DNA from: Nitrosomonas sp. Nm132
Lineage (GTDB): Bacteria; Pseudomonadota; Gammaproteobacteria; Burkholderiales; Nitrosomonadaceae
Reading direction: 5' to 3'
Assembly (NCBI RefSeq): GCF_900100485.1
Contig: NZ_FNDH01000001.1
Coordinates: forward strand, 73,681-137,680
DNA: 64,000 nt
This document shows, in pieces, positions 30,190 through 39,154 of the stretch. The notes below the pieces were generated by a model, which was not told the origin of the DNA, ran no database searches, and worked only from the letters and a program-made list of their open reading frames with translations. The first letter of the stretch is position 1, and each line of letters begins with the position of its first letter. The translations under genes were made by a program, and so were the position numbers.

Positions 30190-30194
30190 TTAGC
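30137..30194 (-). repeat. attC-like site at the 3' end of the VOC gene
   Basis: Read on the minus strand, GCTAACAACCGGTTGCAGG starts at the stop codon of the VOC gene, and the site ends 58 bases later in GCATTAGGC. Between them CAG-gaga-CGGC can pair with GCCGCTG. The left core matches the attC consensus RYYYAAC; the right core is off consensus by one base (ATTAGGC for GTTAGGC), so the site is degenerate or inactive. Confidence 0.4.
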
Positions 30195-30690
30195 AAAAAT
30201 TTTGCTTTTCTCGCTTATCTCCATCGTATGCCCTTTGCAGCGCAGCGAGGTCAAATTTCTTCATCTTGAGAAATGCTTGGGTAACTCGGGCCAATCGTTC
30301 AGGATCTTGATCCTCCATTATTCTGTCCATGATCGTGGGTACGATCTGCCATGAGAGACCATACTTATCCTTGAGCCAGCCGCACTGCTCAGCCTCCGGA
30401 ACAGCTGAAAGCTTTTCCCAGTAGTAGTCCAATTCTTCTTGTGTCTCGCAATAGACCATAAAGGAAATGGACTCATTGAACTTGAACAAAGGTCCAGCGC
30501 TGATCGCCATGAATGGCTGGCCGGAAAGCGTAAACGAAACAACATCGCAGTCTCCCGACGGCGTGTTGGGCAGCGTAGTGATGCTCGTGATTCTTGAATC
30601 GGGAAAGACAGAGCAGTAGAAATTTGCTGCTTCCTTTGCTTCTTTGTCGAACCATAGATGTGGAACGATCTTCTGTTTAATTGTTGCCAT
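30190..30690 (-). CDS. VOC-superfamily protein (PhnB/glyoxalase-like)
   Basis: The 166-residue protein has the PhnB-type VOC layout: IVPHLWFDKEAKEAANFYCSVFPDS at the start, GQPFMAISAGPLFKFNESISFMVYC in the middle and DKYGLSWQIVPTIM, a motif usual in this subgroup. Function is unknown; relatives are annotated as 3-demethylubiquinone methyltransferase-like without proof. The start at 30690 is supported by GAGGGGA upstream. An attC-like site overlaps its stop codon, so it may be a former integron gene cassette. Confidence 0.85.
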   Translation of the reverse strand: MATIKQKIVPHLWFDKEAKEAANFYCSVFPDSRITSITTLPNTPSGDCDVVSFTLSGQPFMAISAGPLFKFNESISFMVYCETQEELDYYWEKLSAVPEAEQCGWLKDKYGLSWQIVPTIMDRIMEDQDPERLARVTQAFLKMKKFDLAALQRAYDGDKREKQNFC

Positions 30691-30761
30691 GACATTTCCC
30701 CTCATAAGGTTAAATAATTAGAGCTTAGAACAAAATGGGGTTAAGTCTTGAAACATAACAT

Positions 30762-30992
30762 CTATCTTTTCTCTGCTTTCTTAACGATTCGACTGACAGT
30801 AGTGTAATGCAGCCCAAATTCGTCTGCGATCTGTTTTATCGTGTAGTCACCTGTTTGATAGGCTGCCATAATTCCTTCATTTTTGTCGATAGAATTAGAG
30901 TTTAGAGTAAACCACCTCTCACACTTGGAATTTTTTCTAACTTGGATGATGTAAAGCGCTTGATCTTTTTGTTGTATTACATGCTGTTGCAT
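30762..30992 (-). pseudogene. C-terminal remnant of a REP-associated tyrosine transposase
   Basis: The 76-residue frame ends in AAYQTGDYTIKQIADEFGLHYTTVSRIVKKAEKR, the helix-turn-helix tail typical of RAYT (TnpA-REP) transposases of the IS200/Y1 group. The catalytic HUH and tyrosine region is absent; the preceding 40 residues do not resemble it. It is therefore probably a 5'-truncated remnant. Another HTH protein cannot be excluded. Confidence 0.5.
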
Positions 30993-31116
30993 TATTCATA
31001 GCAAGCCCTCAGGCTTTACATCCGAAATTGATCAGCAAGTATTTTGATGTGAGTTGGGCGATCGTGAGCCAGATAGTCAAATAGGCTGAAAGCACATACC
31101 TGCGGTCCAGAACTAA

Positions 31117-31175
31117 GAATTCTTATCCTTGCAAACAATAACCCCAATCGTCGCTCTTATTTTTCTTGATTCGCG
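31117..31175. repeat. 59-bp dispersed repeat, copy 1
   Basis: The stretch containing TTCTTAT, GCAAACAA, CCCAATC and ATTTTTCTT aligns without gaps to 52425-52483 at roughly 80 percent by eye. It lies between the transposase remnant and the end of norD. It has no coding potential, and its nature is unknown. Confidence 0.55.
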
Positions 31176-31203
31176 CCCCCAATGCTTTTATAGGATCAAC
31201 TGG

Positions 31204-33141
31204 TCATCCTACCAATTGCTGGTAAATAATAGGAAGAACATGCGAAAGGCGATCAGGCCGGCCCACAATGGCGTAACCCCCCTTACCGAATAGATAAGGG
31301 AAATAATCCTGCGCCTTGCGATCTATCGTAATGCCGAAAACTGCAAGGCCTGCTCTCCGGGCTTCCAGAATTGCCTGTCGGGTATCTTCAATACCGTAAC
31401 GGCCTTCATAATAATCCAGATCGTTGGGTTTACCATCGCTTAACAAGAGAATAAGACGGTTACGTTCAGTTCGCTTGTTGAGTAGCTGCCGGACATGGCG
31501 CAAAGCCGTGCCCATACGGGTGTAGTAACCGGGACGCAAGGCGGCAATGCGCCGCAATACCTGACTATTGAAGGCTTCATCAAAATCTTTCACGGCAGCC
31601 ACCCGTACATAGTGCCTTTTGCGTGAAGTGAAGGTATAAACCGCAAAGGCATCTCTACAAATGGCCAGACCGGAAGCCAGTGTGATCAAAGCCTCTTTCT
31701 CAATATCAAGAATACGCCGACCGTTAATCCAGCTATCCGTAGATAGTGATACATCCACCAATATGGCTACAGCCAGATCACGAGCCTGCTGGCGCGCCTT
31801 TAGATAGACTTGGTCAGAACCATTTCCATTAGCAAAGAAATCACAGTGTGCACGCACCAGAGCATCCATATCCAACTCAGCACCGTCCAGCTGGCTACGT
31901 AAAATCTCACGACGGGGCCTTAATGTTTCAAATTGGCGCTGGATTTTACGAAAACGACGCCTGGCTTCAAGATCAGGCACCCATAACTCATTTCCTTCCT
32001 CAGCATTCTGAAAAATAACCCGGCATTGTTGCGCATGATAATCTTTGCGTCGATAATCCCATTCAGGATAAGTCAATTCGGAAATCAGAATAGCCGGATT
32101 GACGTCGTCTGGCGCAAGATCAAGATCAAATTTGAGCTTGGTCGCAGCCTGGCGCTGATGTGGACTCAGCGTGATTTCTTCGATCGTCTCGGCGACCTCC
32201 TTGGCGGCATCTTCATCGTCATCCTGCACAGCGCGATTAACATTGACCATTTCGGACCAGCTCATGAGTTTCTCAAAGCGATTCAGCAACAGCGGATCAT
32301 CCCGTTCGCTTTGCTCGTATTTTTCTCTTCGGCCCTTTTTCTTGCGATGATCCTCATTTTCCTGATGACTACTGCCGCCGTCATCCTGATCTGAGGACTC
32401 TGCCATCGCACTTGATGAAGTTTTACTTGAATGGATTTCTCCCCACAAAGGAACGGGCAGGAAAGTATGGTAGTGCTTCGCGGCTTGCCAGCGTTGGAAA
32501 TCAGGCTCAGGCCGCATGACGGCCTGTAAGAATGCTTTACTGAGAGAATTTGAACCATGCTTCCCTAATAATGCCTGGATGACGATTTCGATTGCCTGCT
32601 CTTGCCCGGAAAGCAGTCGATGCGGTCGCTGCTCACACAGCGCCTTGCAGAGTTGCTGATAATCCTGAGCAAGCCCGGGATAACGCTCAACTACTTTTAA
32701 ACAGTTCCAGTAGGCGCTATGCAGAAAAGCGATATCAGCTTGCAATGGATCATTCAGCGTCTCACCGAAGGAATCTTCAGCTACGGAAAAATAAGCAGCC
32801 AGCCAGAAATAAAGCCGCCGGTTTAATGCGGCTGATGGAAAACACGCAATGGTTGCAGGGAGTAACATCCGCTCGGCATTACATTCTATCCGGGGCAGGC
32901 ATTCCTGATCCATGCCCAGGCGTTGTCGCAGTTTCAGGCGATGCCCTGATGATTGCGGCATCCCTGCTGCTAAAACTATGCCAAGCGCGCCACCCAGGCC
33001 TCTAAAAAAAACACTCAGCGCAGAACGCAGCGAATCCAGCGTGACAGCGGCTTCTTGATAATAGGGGTAGCTATCCGCCTTTCCGACGAGGTGGTGCCAA
33101 TAGCGGCCAATTTGCTCTTCCAGCTCGATGAATTCCCACAT
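31204..33141 (-). CDS. norD: Nitric oxide reductase activation protein NorD
   Basis: The 645-residue cytosolic protein carries a C-terminal von Willebrand A domain (about 450-640) with the metal-site motif DVSLSTDSW (DxSxS) and LLLSDGKPNDLDYYEGRYG. The central region is charged and low-complexity (about 240-275). NorD works with the AAA protein NorQ to mature or activate nitric oxide reductase. It ends the operon norC-norB-norQ-norD. Confidence 0.94.
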   Translation of the reverse strand: MWEFIELEEQIGRYWHHLVGKADSYPYYQEAAVTLDSLRSALSVFFRGLGGALGIVLAAGMPQSSGHRLKLRQRLGMDQECLPRIECNAERMLLPATIACFPSAALNRRLYFWLAAYFSVAEDSFGETLNDPLQADIAFLHSAYWNCLKVVERYPGLAQDYQQLCKALCEQRPHRLLSGQEQAIEIVIQALLGKHGSNSLSKAFLQAVMRPEPDFQRWQAAKHYHTFLPVPLWGEIHSSKTSSSAMAESSDQDDGGSSHQENEDHRKKKGRREKYEQSERDDPLLLNRFEKLMSWSEMVNVNRAVQDDDEDAAKEVAETIEEITLSPHQRQAATKLKFDLDLAPDDVNPAILISELTYPEWDYRRKDYHAQQCRVIFQNAEEGNELWVPDLEARRRFRKIQRQFETLRPRREILRSQLDGAELDMDALVRAHCDFFANGNGSDQVYLKARQQARDLAVAILVDVSLSTDSWINGRRILDIEKEALITLASGLAICRDAFAVYTFTSRKRHYVRVAAVKDFDEAFNSQVLRRIAALRPGYYTRMGTALRHVRQLLNKRTERNRLILLLSDGKPNDLDYYEGRYGIEDTRQAILEARRAGLAVFGITIDRKAQDYFPYLFGKGGYAIVGRPDRLSHVLPIIYQQLVG

Positions 33142-33144
33142 ACT

Positions 33145-33975
33145 TTAGCCGTAAGTGGCACGTATCAGTTCCAACAAACCTTCTTTGACGTCAAGATCAT
33201 CACAAAGCGGTTCCACCAGGGCAGTTTCAGCCGCCTGGAAAGGATCCAATCCATTTTTAATCAGAATGGCACAATAGACGAGCAAACGAGTGGACACGAC
33301 TTCTTCCAGATCAACCTCCTTCAGCGCCCGTAACCGTTTCCCAAGATTCACCAAGGGTATGCAATGTTCCACAGGCAAGCCGCTTTCACTGGATACGATT
33401 TCGACTTCTGCTTCAAGCGGGGCAAAATCAAAACTGATGGAAACAAAGCGCTGACGCGTACTCGGCTTTAATGATTTCAGGATATTCTGATAACCCGGAT
33501 TATAGGATACCACCAGCATAAATCCGTCCGGTGCTTTCAGGATCTCACCGGTGCGCTCCAGCGGCAGAATCCGGCGATCATCTGTCAGTGGATGAAGCAC
33601 CACGGTGACGTCTTTGCGCGCCTCCACGATTTCATCCAGATAACAGATGCCGCCTGTGCGCACGGCTTGTGTCAACGGGCCATCCACCCATACCGTCTCG
33701 CCTCCTTTGAGAAGATAGCGCCCCGTCAAATCAGCCGCGGTCATGTCATCGTGACAGGAAACTGTATGGAGTGGACGCCCCAGCCGAGCTGCCATATGGG
33801 CTATAAATCGGGTTTTGCCACAACCCGTTGGTCCCTTGATCAGCAGCGGCAGTTGCTGCCGATAAGCCACTTCAAATAATGTACATTCATTACCGACTGG
33901 CTTATAAAACGGGACTTCTTGCAGCACGGCTGGTGCGTGTAATGCCTGTTGAAGCTGGAAATGACTCATGATCAA
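33145..33975 (-). CDS. norQ: Nitric oxide reductase activation ATPase NorQ (MoxR/CbbQ type)
   Basis: This 276-residue AAA+ ATPase has Walker A GPTGCGKTRF (about 53-62), Walker B GGICYLDEI and the sensor region VSYNPGYQ. It belongs to the NirQ/NorQ/CbbQ/GvpN family and, with NorD, helps insert the non-haem iron into NorB. It lies three bases before norD and seven after norB. Confidence 0.95.
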   Translation of the reverse strand: MIMSHFQLQQALHAPAVLQEVPFYKPVGNECTLFEVAYRQQLPLLIKGPTGCGKTRFIAHMAARLGRPLHTVSCHDDMTAADLTGRYLLKGGETVWVDGPLTQAVRTGGICYLDEIVEARKDVTVVLHPLTDDRRILPLERTGEILKAPDGFMLVVSYNPGYQNILKSLKPSTRQRFVSISFDFAPLEAEVEIVSSESGLPVEHCIPLVNLGKRLRALKEVDLEEVVSTRLLVYCAILIKNGLDPFQAAETALVEPLCDDLDVKEGLLELIRATYG

Positions 33976-33981
33976 TGACTG

Positions 33982-35331
33982 TTATTGTGAGCGCGATTGT
34001 GAATACCTTGAAATCGTCACCTGTTCCCGGACGGGACCCAGCGCTGAATAAATAAAGAGTACCGCTCCAATCAGGAAACATAGACCTGCCCCTAGCCGGA
34101 ACCAGTAGAACAATTCAATTTGTGACTGGATTTGCATAAAACCCATCGCCAGCACACGCTGAAGATGGGTCTGTAAGATACCCGCGAACGCAAGCGTCAG
34201 CGTCATGAATACCATGGCGCCTGTCATGAACCAGAAACTCCACATATTTAGAATCTGGTTGAATGGCTGCAATCCCCGTAAAGCAGGCAAAGCATAGGTA
34301 AAGAAAGCCAGATTTAACATCACATAGGCGCCATAAAAAGCCAGGTGCCCATGCGCCGCCGTCAACTGAGTGCCATGGGTATAGTAATTGATCGATGGAA
34401 AACTATGCATGAGACCTAATATTCCTGCCCCAAAAAAAGCCATGACCGGGCAGCCCAGGCTCCAGAGTGTTGCTGCTTTATTGGGATGGTTGCGCCCGCT
34501 TTGATAAACCAGATAAAAAGCCCACAGGATCATAGCGAAAAAAGGCACGACTTCCAGAATCGAGAATACTGCGCCAATCCAGTGCCAGTATTCCGGCGTA
34601 CCTATCCAGTAATAGTGGTGGCCGGTTCCCAGCAAGCCACTAAACAGAGAGAAACCAACGATGACGTAAAGCCACTTTTCTATCACCTCACGATCTACAC
34701 CGGTTAGTTTAATCAATAAGAAGGCCAGCATGGCTGCCATAATCAATTCCCATACCCCTTCAACCCAGACGTGCACAACCCACCACCAGTACAGCTTATC
34801 CAAGGCCAGATTGTCCGGATTGTAAAAAGCAAAGAGGAAAAATATTGCAGCGCCCCAGAGACCCAGCAGCAAAACAATGGAAACGACGGTTTTTCGCCCT
34901 TTAAGAACCGTCATCGTTACATTGTAAATAAACAATAAAAAAGCAATAACCATCAGAATCTTGATCCAAAAAGGCTGCTCCAGTAACTCGCGCCCCTCAT
35001 GGATCCCGAAAAGATAACCGACAACGGCAGCTAAGGCGGCAAACACAAAGATCCCAAGCTGCAGCGAGGCTAGCTTGGGGCTATGGATTTCACATTCACT
35101 TTCTTCTGGTATCAGAAAATAACTGGCTCCAAAATAGCCTAGCAGCAGCCATACCAGAAGAGCGTTGGTATGTATCATTCGAATAATATGAAAAGGAACG
35201 GCTTCTGACAGAAAATTCGGAAAAACGTAAATGGTGCCAGCAAGCACCCCGGCTAATACCTGAACCAGGAATAACGCCAGCGCAGCTACAAAATAGGGAT
35301 AAGCAAGTTTCTGGGTCTGATATTTCATCAT
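33982..35331 (-). CDS. norB: Nitric oxide reductase large subunit (cytochrome b)
   Basis: The 449-residue membrane protein has twelve hydrophobic segments and the haem-copper-oxidase-type histidines of the NO-reductase subfamily: VVHVWVEGVWE, GTGHHYYW and HGTQLTAAHGHLAFYG. The glutamate in VEGVWE is typical of cNOR. It reduces NO to N2O with electrons from NorC. In ammonia oxidisers this detoxifies NO formed during nitrifier denitrification. Confidence 0.96.
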   Translation of the reverse strand: MMKYQTQKLAYPYFVAALALFLVQVLAGVLAGTIYVFPNFLSEAVPFHIIRMIHTNALLVWLLLGYFGASYFLIPEESECEIHSPKLASLQLGIFVFAALAAVVGYLFGIHEGRELLEQPFWIKILMVIAFLLFIYNVTMTVLKGRKTVVSIVLLLGLWGAAIFFLFAFYNPDNLALDKLYWWWVVHVWVEGVWELIMAAMLAFLLIKLTGVDREVIEKWLYVIVGFSLFSGLLGTGHHYYWIGTPEYWHWIGAVFSILEVVPFFAMILWAFYLVYQSGRNHPNKAATLWSLGCPVMAFFGAGILGLMHSFPSINYYTHGTQLTAAHGHLAFYGAYVMLNLAFFTYALPALRGLQPFNQILNMWSFWFMTGAMVFMTLTLAFAGILQTHLQRVLAMGFMQIQSQIELFYWFRLGAGLCFLIGAVLFIYSALGPVREQVTISRYSQSRSQ

Positions 35332-35360
35332 GAATCTCCTTAAGTAAATCGTACATGCAA

Positions 35361-35813
35361 TCAGCCAGCATCATTTGGGGGCCAGCCCAGTGTATCGATA
35401 CGACTCGTCCATTCAAGAAAATCAATTAAGTCATCCAGTTCCTGTTCTGTCAGATTAAACTGTGGCATTTGCCGCCGCCCCGCTACGCCTGTAGGCTGGG
35501 CGCGCATCCAGGCTTTTAAGCCCATGCGCGCGCCTTCCGCGCTTTCCCGCCCTCCGTAGCGAACCCACACATTTCCTAATTCCGGGGCAAAGTAAGCACC
35601 CTCACCCAGTAGCGCATGACAATTAATACAGGAATGACGCTCCCATACATGCTTTCCTCTGACAACGGCCTCGGTCAGAGTGGATTCATCCGTTGAAACA
35701 TTTTTGATATAGAAGTGGCTGTGAACTGTTAAAAGCGTGAAAACCACCAGAAAGAAAATTGAACCGCCATAGAAAATATTACGTGCTGCGGACTTGGTAA
35801 AATGCTCTGCCAT
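35361..35813 (-). CDS. norC: Nitric oxide reductase cytochrome c subunit
   Basis: The 150-residue protein has one N-terminal membrane anchor (about 14-33) and a periplasmic cytochrome c domain with CINCH (about 62-66), GEGAYFAPELG and an axial methionine in RRQMPQF. It passes electrons to NorB, encoded 29 bp downstream. GGGGGAGGT is directly before the ATG. Confidence 0.96.
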   Translation of the reverse strand: MAEHFTKSAARNIFYGGSIFFLVVFTLLTVHSHFYIKNVSTDESTLTEAVVRGKHVWERHSCINCHALLGEGAYFAPELGNVWVRYGGRESAEGARMGLKAWMRAQPTGVAGRRQMPQFNLTEQELDDLIDFLEWTSRIDTLGWPPNDAG

Positions 35814-36234
35814 ACCTCCCCCTTGTTCACAAACGGTTAAAATTTACGTATCAGTTATATCCAATTTTGACCATAATAATCATATGGATAAATGATTTCT
35901 CTAGAAACCGTCTCAGATTCTAACGCAAGCTTCTTACAATGAGAAGCAATGTTTACTAAATCGATGCCGGGAGAAAAATAATTGCTTAAATGAGTGGATT
36001 CTCTCCCATTTTCCACATAATTTAACGTGAAAGAATCCGCTCAAAAGACGAAATCATGGCCTCCAGAAGTAAATTAATAAAGCTGGGGCTGGCGCACACC
36101 GACGTTAGCTTGTGTTCAAATCGACGGTCTGTTGATTATATGGGCCACTAGATTTTTCATCGACGTTTGCGGTGTGGGTAGGAGAATGCGCCGCAAATAC
36201 CATACAAGCTTGCCGAACCGCTTCGTTAAATAGG
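35814..36234. other. 421-bp region upstream of norC
   Basis: This AT-rich gap must contain the norCBQD promoter. I see no clear FNR or NsrR operator. GCTTCT and AGAAGC form a small hairpin near 35930. GAGTGGATTCT (about 35994) pairs with AGAATCCGCTC (about 36033) and may be the terminator of the methyltransferase gene. A short overlapping frame past the methyltransferase stop (to 36105) has no recognisable content. Confidence 0.45.
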
Positions 36235-36894
36235 TTACGGCAGCTTTCTTTGCTTCTTAAAAGAAACCACATTTGACCGCGAATGATTTGAATAGGTATC
36301 CCAGGTAGGGGCGTATTCCTCGGCTTGGTTACCCCATACAAACCACCCCTCTCTAGGTCCTCTCGCAAAAAGCTCAATATACGGACCTGGGCTGCACGAT
36401 TCGATTATTTGATACTGTTCATCAGGTTTCCGGCTATGCTCCCGCTTCTGGGACGAAATGATATTTTCCTGGCTTCGTCCGGCTTGTAATGTTCGGGCGT
36501 TTTTCCCTCTTACGCCAAACAAAATCATTTCCGTCACATTGCGGAAGTAAAAGCCAACCCCTCGCCTATCGGGTCCGCCATCTTTTCTGATCTTGTACCA
36601 GATTAAATTTGTCTTGTAGGTAAAACCCCAGTGCTCCATCACTTGTAGCCCATCCGGCAACAGCGCATTCGGCACCCACAAATAAAGATGCGCGGTATCT
36701 TTTACGATCGCCTCAACAGGCAAATCTTTAATTTCCTGCAAGGTCATGGTCGGATACCGGGATAGTCGCTTATGTTCAGGCGCCATTTTCCCTGTGCGGT
36801 TTTGAAATTGCCAAGGGGGATCAGCAAGCACTGTAGCAAATTTTCTTTTTCCCACCTCTTCAAGGAGATCATCAGATGCACTCATATTATTCAT
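36235..36894 (-). CDS. MT-A70 family N6-adenine methyltransferase
   Basis: The 219-residue protein has the catalytic motif DPPW (ATVLADPPWQF, about 21-31), HLYLWVPNALL, an EMILFGVRGK segment and FARGPREGWFVWGNQ, all typical of the MT-A70 clade. In bacteria these methylate adenine in DNA, often in phages or mobile elements. No restriction enzyme is next to it, so it may be an orphan methylase. Its start overlaps the stop of a small upstream frame by eight bases. Confidence 0.88.
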   Translation of the reverse strand: MNNMSASDDLLEEVGKRKFATVLADPPWQFQNRTGKMAPEHKRLSRYPTMTLQEIKDLPVEAIVKDTAHLYLWVPNALLPDGLQVMEHWGFTYKTNLIWYKIRKDGGPDRRGVGFYFRNVTEMILFGVRGKNARTLQAGRSQENIISSQKREHSRKPDEQYQIIESCSPGPYIELFARGPREGWFVWGNQAEEYAPTWDTYSNHSRSNVVSFKKQRKLP

Positions 36895-37123
36895 CTTCTA
36901 CATAGCATAATCTTGAAATACCCAAAACCAGCACAGGACATCCACCTCCACCGCCCCCTTCAATTCGTGGAAGAAGCTTACCCAGATGGGTTGTTGAAGC
37001 GCCATAGGATGCCCCTCTGCCAAGTTCATCAAAAATATCTTGAAGATCGCCGCAACGCGGCTCCGCAAGCAATCGCACAGAGCGCATAACCTGAGAAAAT
37101 GAGCTTGCGCGTTTCGATACCAC
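36887..37123 (-). CDS. Small hypothetical protein coupled to the MT-A70 gene
   Basis: A 78-codon frame with a GTG start reads through to a TAA that overlaps the methyltransferase start, as in translational coupling. It contains a glycine run (EGGGGGGCP) and has no recognised domain. The start codon has no clear ribosome site. It could be a remnant of a longer gene or no gene at all; the overlap is the main argument for it. Confidence 0.35.
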   Translation of the reverse strand: MVSKRASSFSQVMRSVRLLAEPRCGDLQDIFDELGRGASYGASTTHLGKLLPRIEGGGGGGCPVLVLGISRLCYVEDE

Positions 37124-37328
37124 GAGTCAGTAGACGTCAGTAGACTTTAGCAAAATTTTGTTCTGGCGCAGCCACCTATTTAACGTGTACGTCTTAACAC
37201 ATTCTTCGATGAAGCTAGCAGTGATTAAGTCTGTTTAAAGCGTTATTCTCGAAGACAGATCAGTGTAGGTTTTCTTTTACGATCCGCCAGTAAGCTTTTA
37301 TCCCTATATCTTAATTGGAAGAAACACT

Positions 37329-39101
37329 ATGATCCCACGCTCTCGTTTATTGCTTAATATTCTGATGGGTATTGCCTTAAGCAGCCTGCTACCTGTTGTT
37401 CATGCGGATAGTTACAAGCCCACTGGCATCGATTCTATTTTGTATTTTCAAGCTGCTATCAAGGATGCTGAATACTGTTCGATGACCCTTAAAAAGGGTG
37501 AGTTGGTTGCCATCAATAGCAGTACCGGCAAGGTACTGAGCAACGCTGCCATGACCTGCCCGGATATGTTCTCCTGGAAACTCTTTGCCGATGTGATTCA
37601 GGCTAAATTCTGGTCAAACTGGGCTGACGAGAATGACAACTGGCCAGCGCAGCCTTATGCGCTTTGCCAGCCTGGCCAAGCACCTGGTAAAGATGCTTGT
37701 TGCCAACCTGGGTCAGCGAACAACGACTCTGATCATTGTCCAGTTTATCCGGGAACTCAGCACGCCACCAAACTCAAAAGTTTGACAGACGCTTTGGCAG
37801 AAGAAGCGCAAAAGCTGGCGCGTGATCCTGCCTTGCAGCGTGATACCCGCCTGCCATTCCATGACACGCTTAATCCCCTGAGTCGCATGGTCAAACTCCA
37901 GTCGATGAAAAAGGCTGCCGACACACCGGTACCTTCCTGTTCTGCGGTACCGGTTGAGGGTAAGACCGAGGATCTGGTAGCAGACATCATCAAGAAATTT
38001 AATCCAGCCGATGCAGAAAGTACTGGCCGCGTCATTCGTCAGACCAATGCTGAACTCACCATCCGCAACAAGGTATTCCATGATTACTTGTTCACCAATA
38101 ATTTATATAATGCCAACGGTGTGATCGATATATTCAAGGTCAACCAGAAAAATCTGCAAACAGAAGCGCCCTACCGTCGTGCCAATCAATCTTCCCTGGA
38201 TGGAAAACCGGGCTCGTTGTCCCGCGTGGATTTGCCGCCGGATGCCATCATGATCAAGAGCAACTGGCTGCACCATGATCTTGCTGTTGCTCTGGGGTTG
38301 CCAGATGATCCCAAGCAGTACATCAGCAAATTGCTGCAGACACAGATTGATCTGCAGGCGCTGGGTATTAGCAAATCACCGCTGACTTGCAATCTGGAAG
38401 GCATTCATCACCTGGTGGCGTTCCATATTTCCTCTAAAGATATTCCCAATTGGGTATGGACTACCTTCGAGCATACTAGCCTACCCGGCCGCTGCGATGT
38501 CACCGGCTGCAATGATGCTTATGGCTATGCAAGCGACGACAAGAATCGCCCGGCTGGTACCGCAGACAATTATGTCAAACCCAATCAACATAGCGATCAG
38601 TTGAACTCGCCCAGTATCGTGTTCAATCCAGACAAAGGTTATCCGTTGGAAATGATCCGTCCGGAATGGGATAAACTGCTCGCTCAATTGAATATCGGCG
38701 GCGGTAGCAGCACCAGTCAGGTTGAACCTGACCCAGAGGATATCGCCTGGCGTAACTTCCGCCTCAAAGGCTCGCAAGTGGAGTTTGTCAACTCAATGGG
38801 TCAATCGACGCTATTGGGTAATTCGGTGACCGAGGCAGGGTTTATGGATGGTTCGAGCTGCATTAGCTGTCACGCAAGAGCGGGTGCGGCACTGAAGAGC
38901 GATGGCTCAGCTAATTTCCTCGCACTCTCGGTGTTCGAACGCAATCTGACCGATTTTGGCTATGCGCGCAGCCATCATGGCATTCCTGATCCGTTCTGGT
39001 TCTACAACGATAACAACAACCGGCCAAATATGCTGGTAATGCAAACAGACTTCATCTGGGGGTTCCTCAACGCGAGCCCTATCGTGTCCAGTAAACCATA
39101 G
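37329..39101 (+). CDS. Large exported haem-binding protein of unknown function
   Basis: The 590-residue protein has a signal peptide (1-26, PVVHAD), a long body with several cysteines including a CC pair (DACCQPG), the segment IPNWVWTTFEHTSLPGRCD-V-TGCND, and one c-type haem site CISCH (about residues 518-522). The haem near the C-terminus and the WVWTTFEH block recur in uncharacterised exported cytochrome-like proteins. Role unknown; a periplasmic redox or peroxidase-like activity is only a guess. It is a single gene with a strong hairpin after its stop. Confidence 0.8.
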   Translation: MIPRSRLLLNILMGIALSSLLPVVHADSYKPTGIDSILYFQAAIKDAEYCSMTLKKGELVAINSSTGKVLSNAAMTCPDMFSWKLFADVIQAKFWSNWADENDNWPAQPYALCQPGQAPGKDACCQPGSANNDSDHCPVYPGTQHATKLKSLTDALAEEAQKLARDPALQRDTRLPFHDTLNPLSRMVKLQSMKKAADTPVPSCSAVPVEGKTEDLVADIIKKFNPADAESTGRVIRQTNAELTIRNKVFHDYLFTNNLYNANGVIDIFKVNQKNLQTEAPYRRANQSSLDGKPGSLSRVDLPPDAIMIKSNWLHHDLAVALGLPDDPKQYISKLLQTQIDLQALGISKSPLTCNLEGIHHLVAFHISSKDIPNWVWTTFEHTSLPGRCDVTGCNDAYGYASDDKNRPAGTADNYVKPNQHSDQLNSPSIVFNPDKGYPLEMIRPEWDKLLAQLNIGGGSSTSQVEPDPEDIAWRNFRLKGSQVEFVNSMGQSTLLGNSVTEAGFMDGSSCISCHARAGAALKSDGSANFLALSVFERNLTDFGYARSHHGIPDPFWFYNDNNNRPNMLVMQTDFIWGFLNASPIVSSKP

Positions 39102-39119
39102 AAGCAATCCCAAGCTGTT

Positions 39120-39154
39120 TTTCAACCTGCGCAGCTCGATTGCGCAGGTTGAAA
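39120..39154. terminator. 14-bp stem hairpin after the haem protein gene
   Basis: TTTCAACCTGCGCA-GCTCGAT-TGCGCAGGTTGAAA forms a perfect 14-bp stem 19 bases after the stop codon. It lacks a long T run on the plus strand but has flanking T and A stretches, so it may terminate in both directions. Confidence 0.65.

Noticed and set aside
29892-30254. 120-codon minus-strand frame after the VOC gene
   Set aside because: It overlaps the attC-like site and the end of the VOC gene in another frame. No motif or ribosome site supports it.
36105-36377. 90-codon frame extending past the methyltransferase stop
   Set aside because: It looked like a possible frameshift continuation of the methyltransferase, but the extra residues show no family similarity and the 219-residue product already has a normal length.
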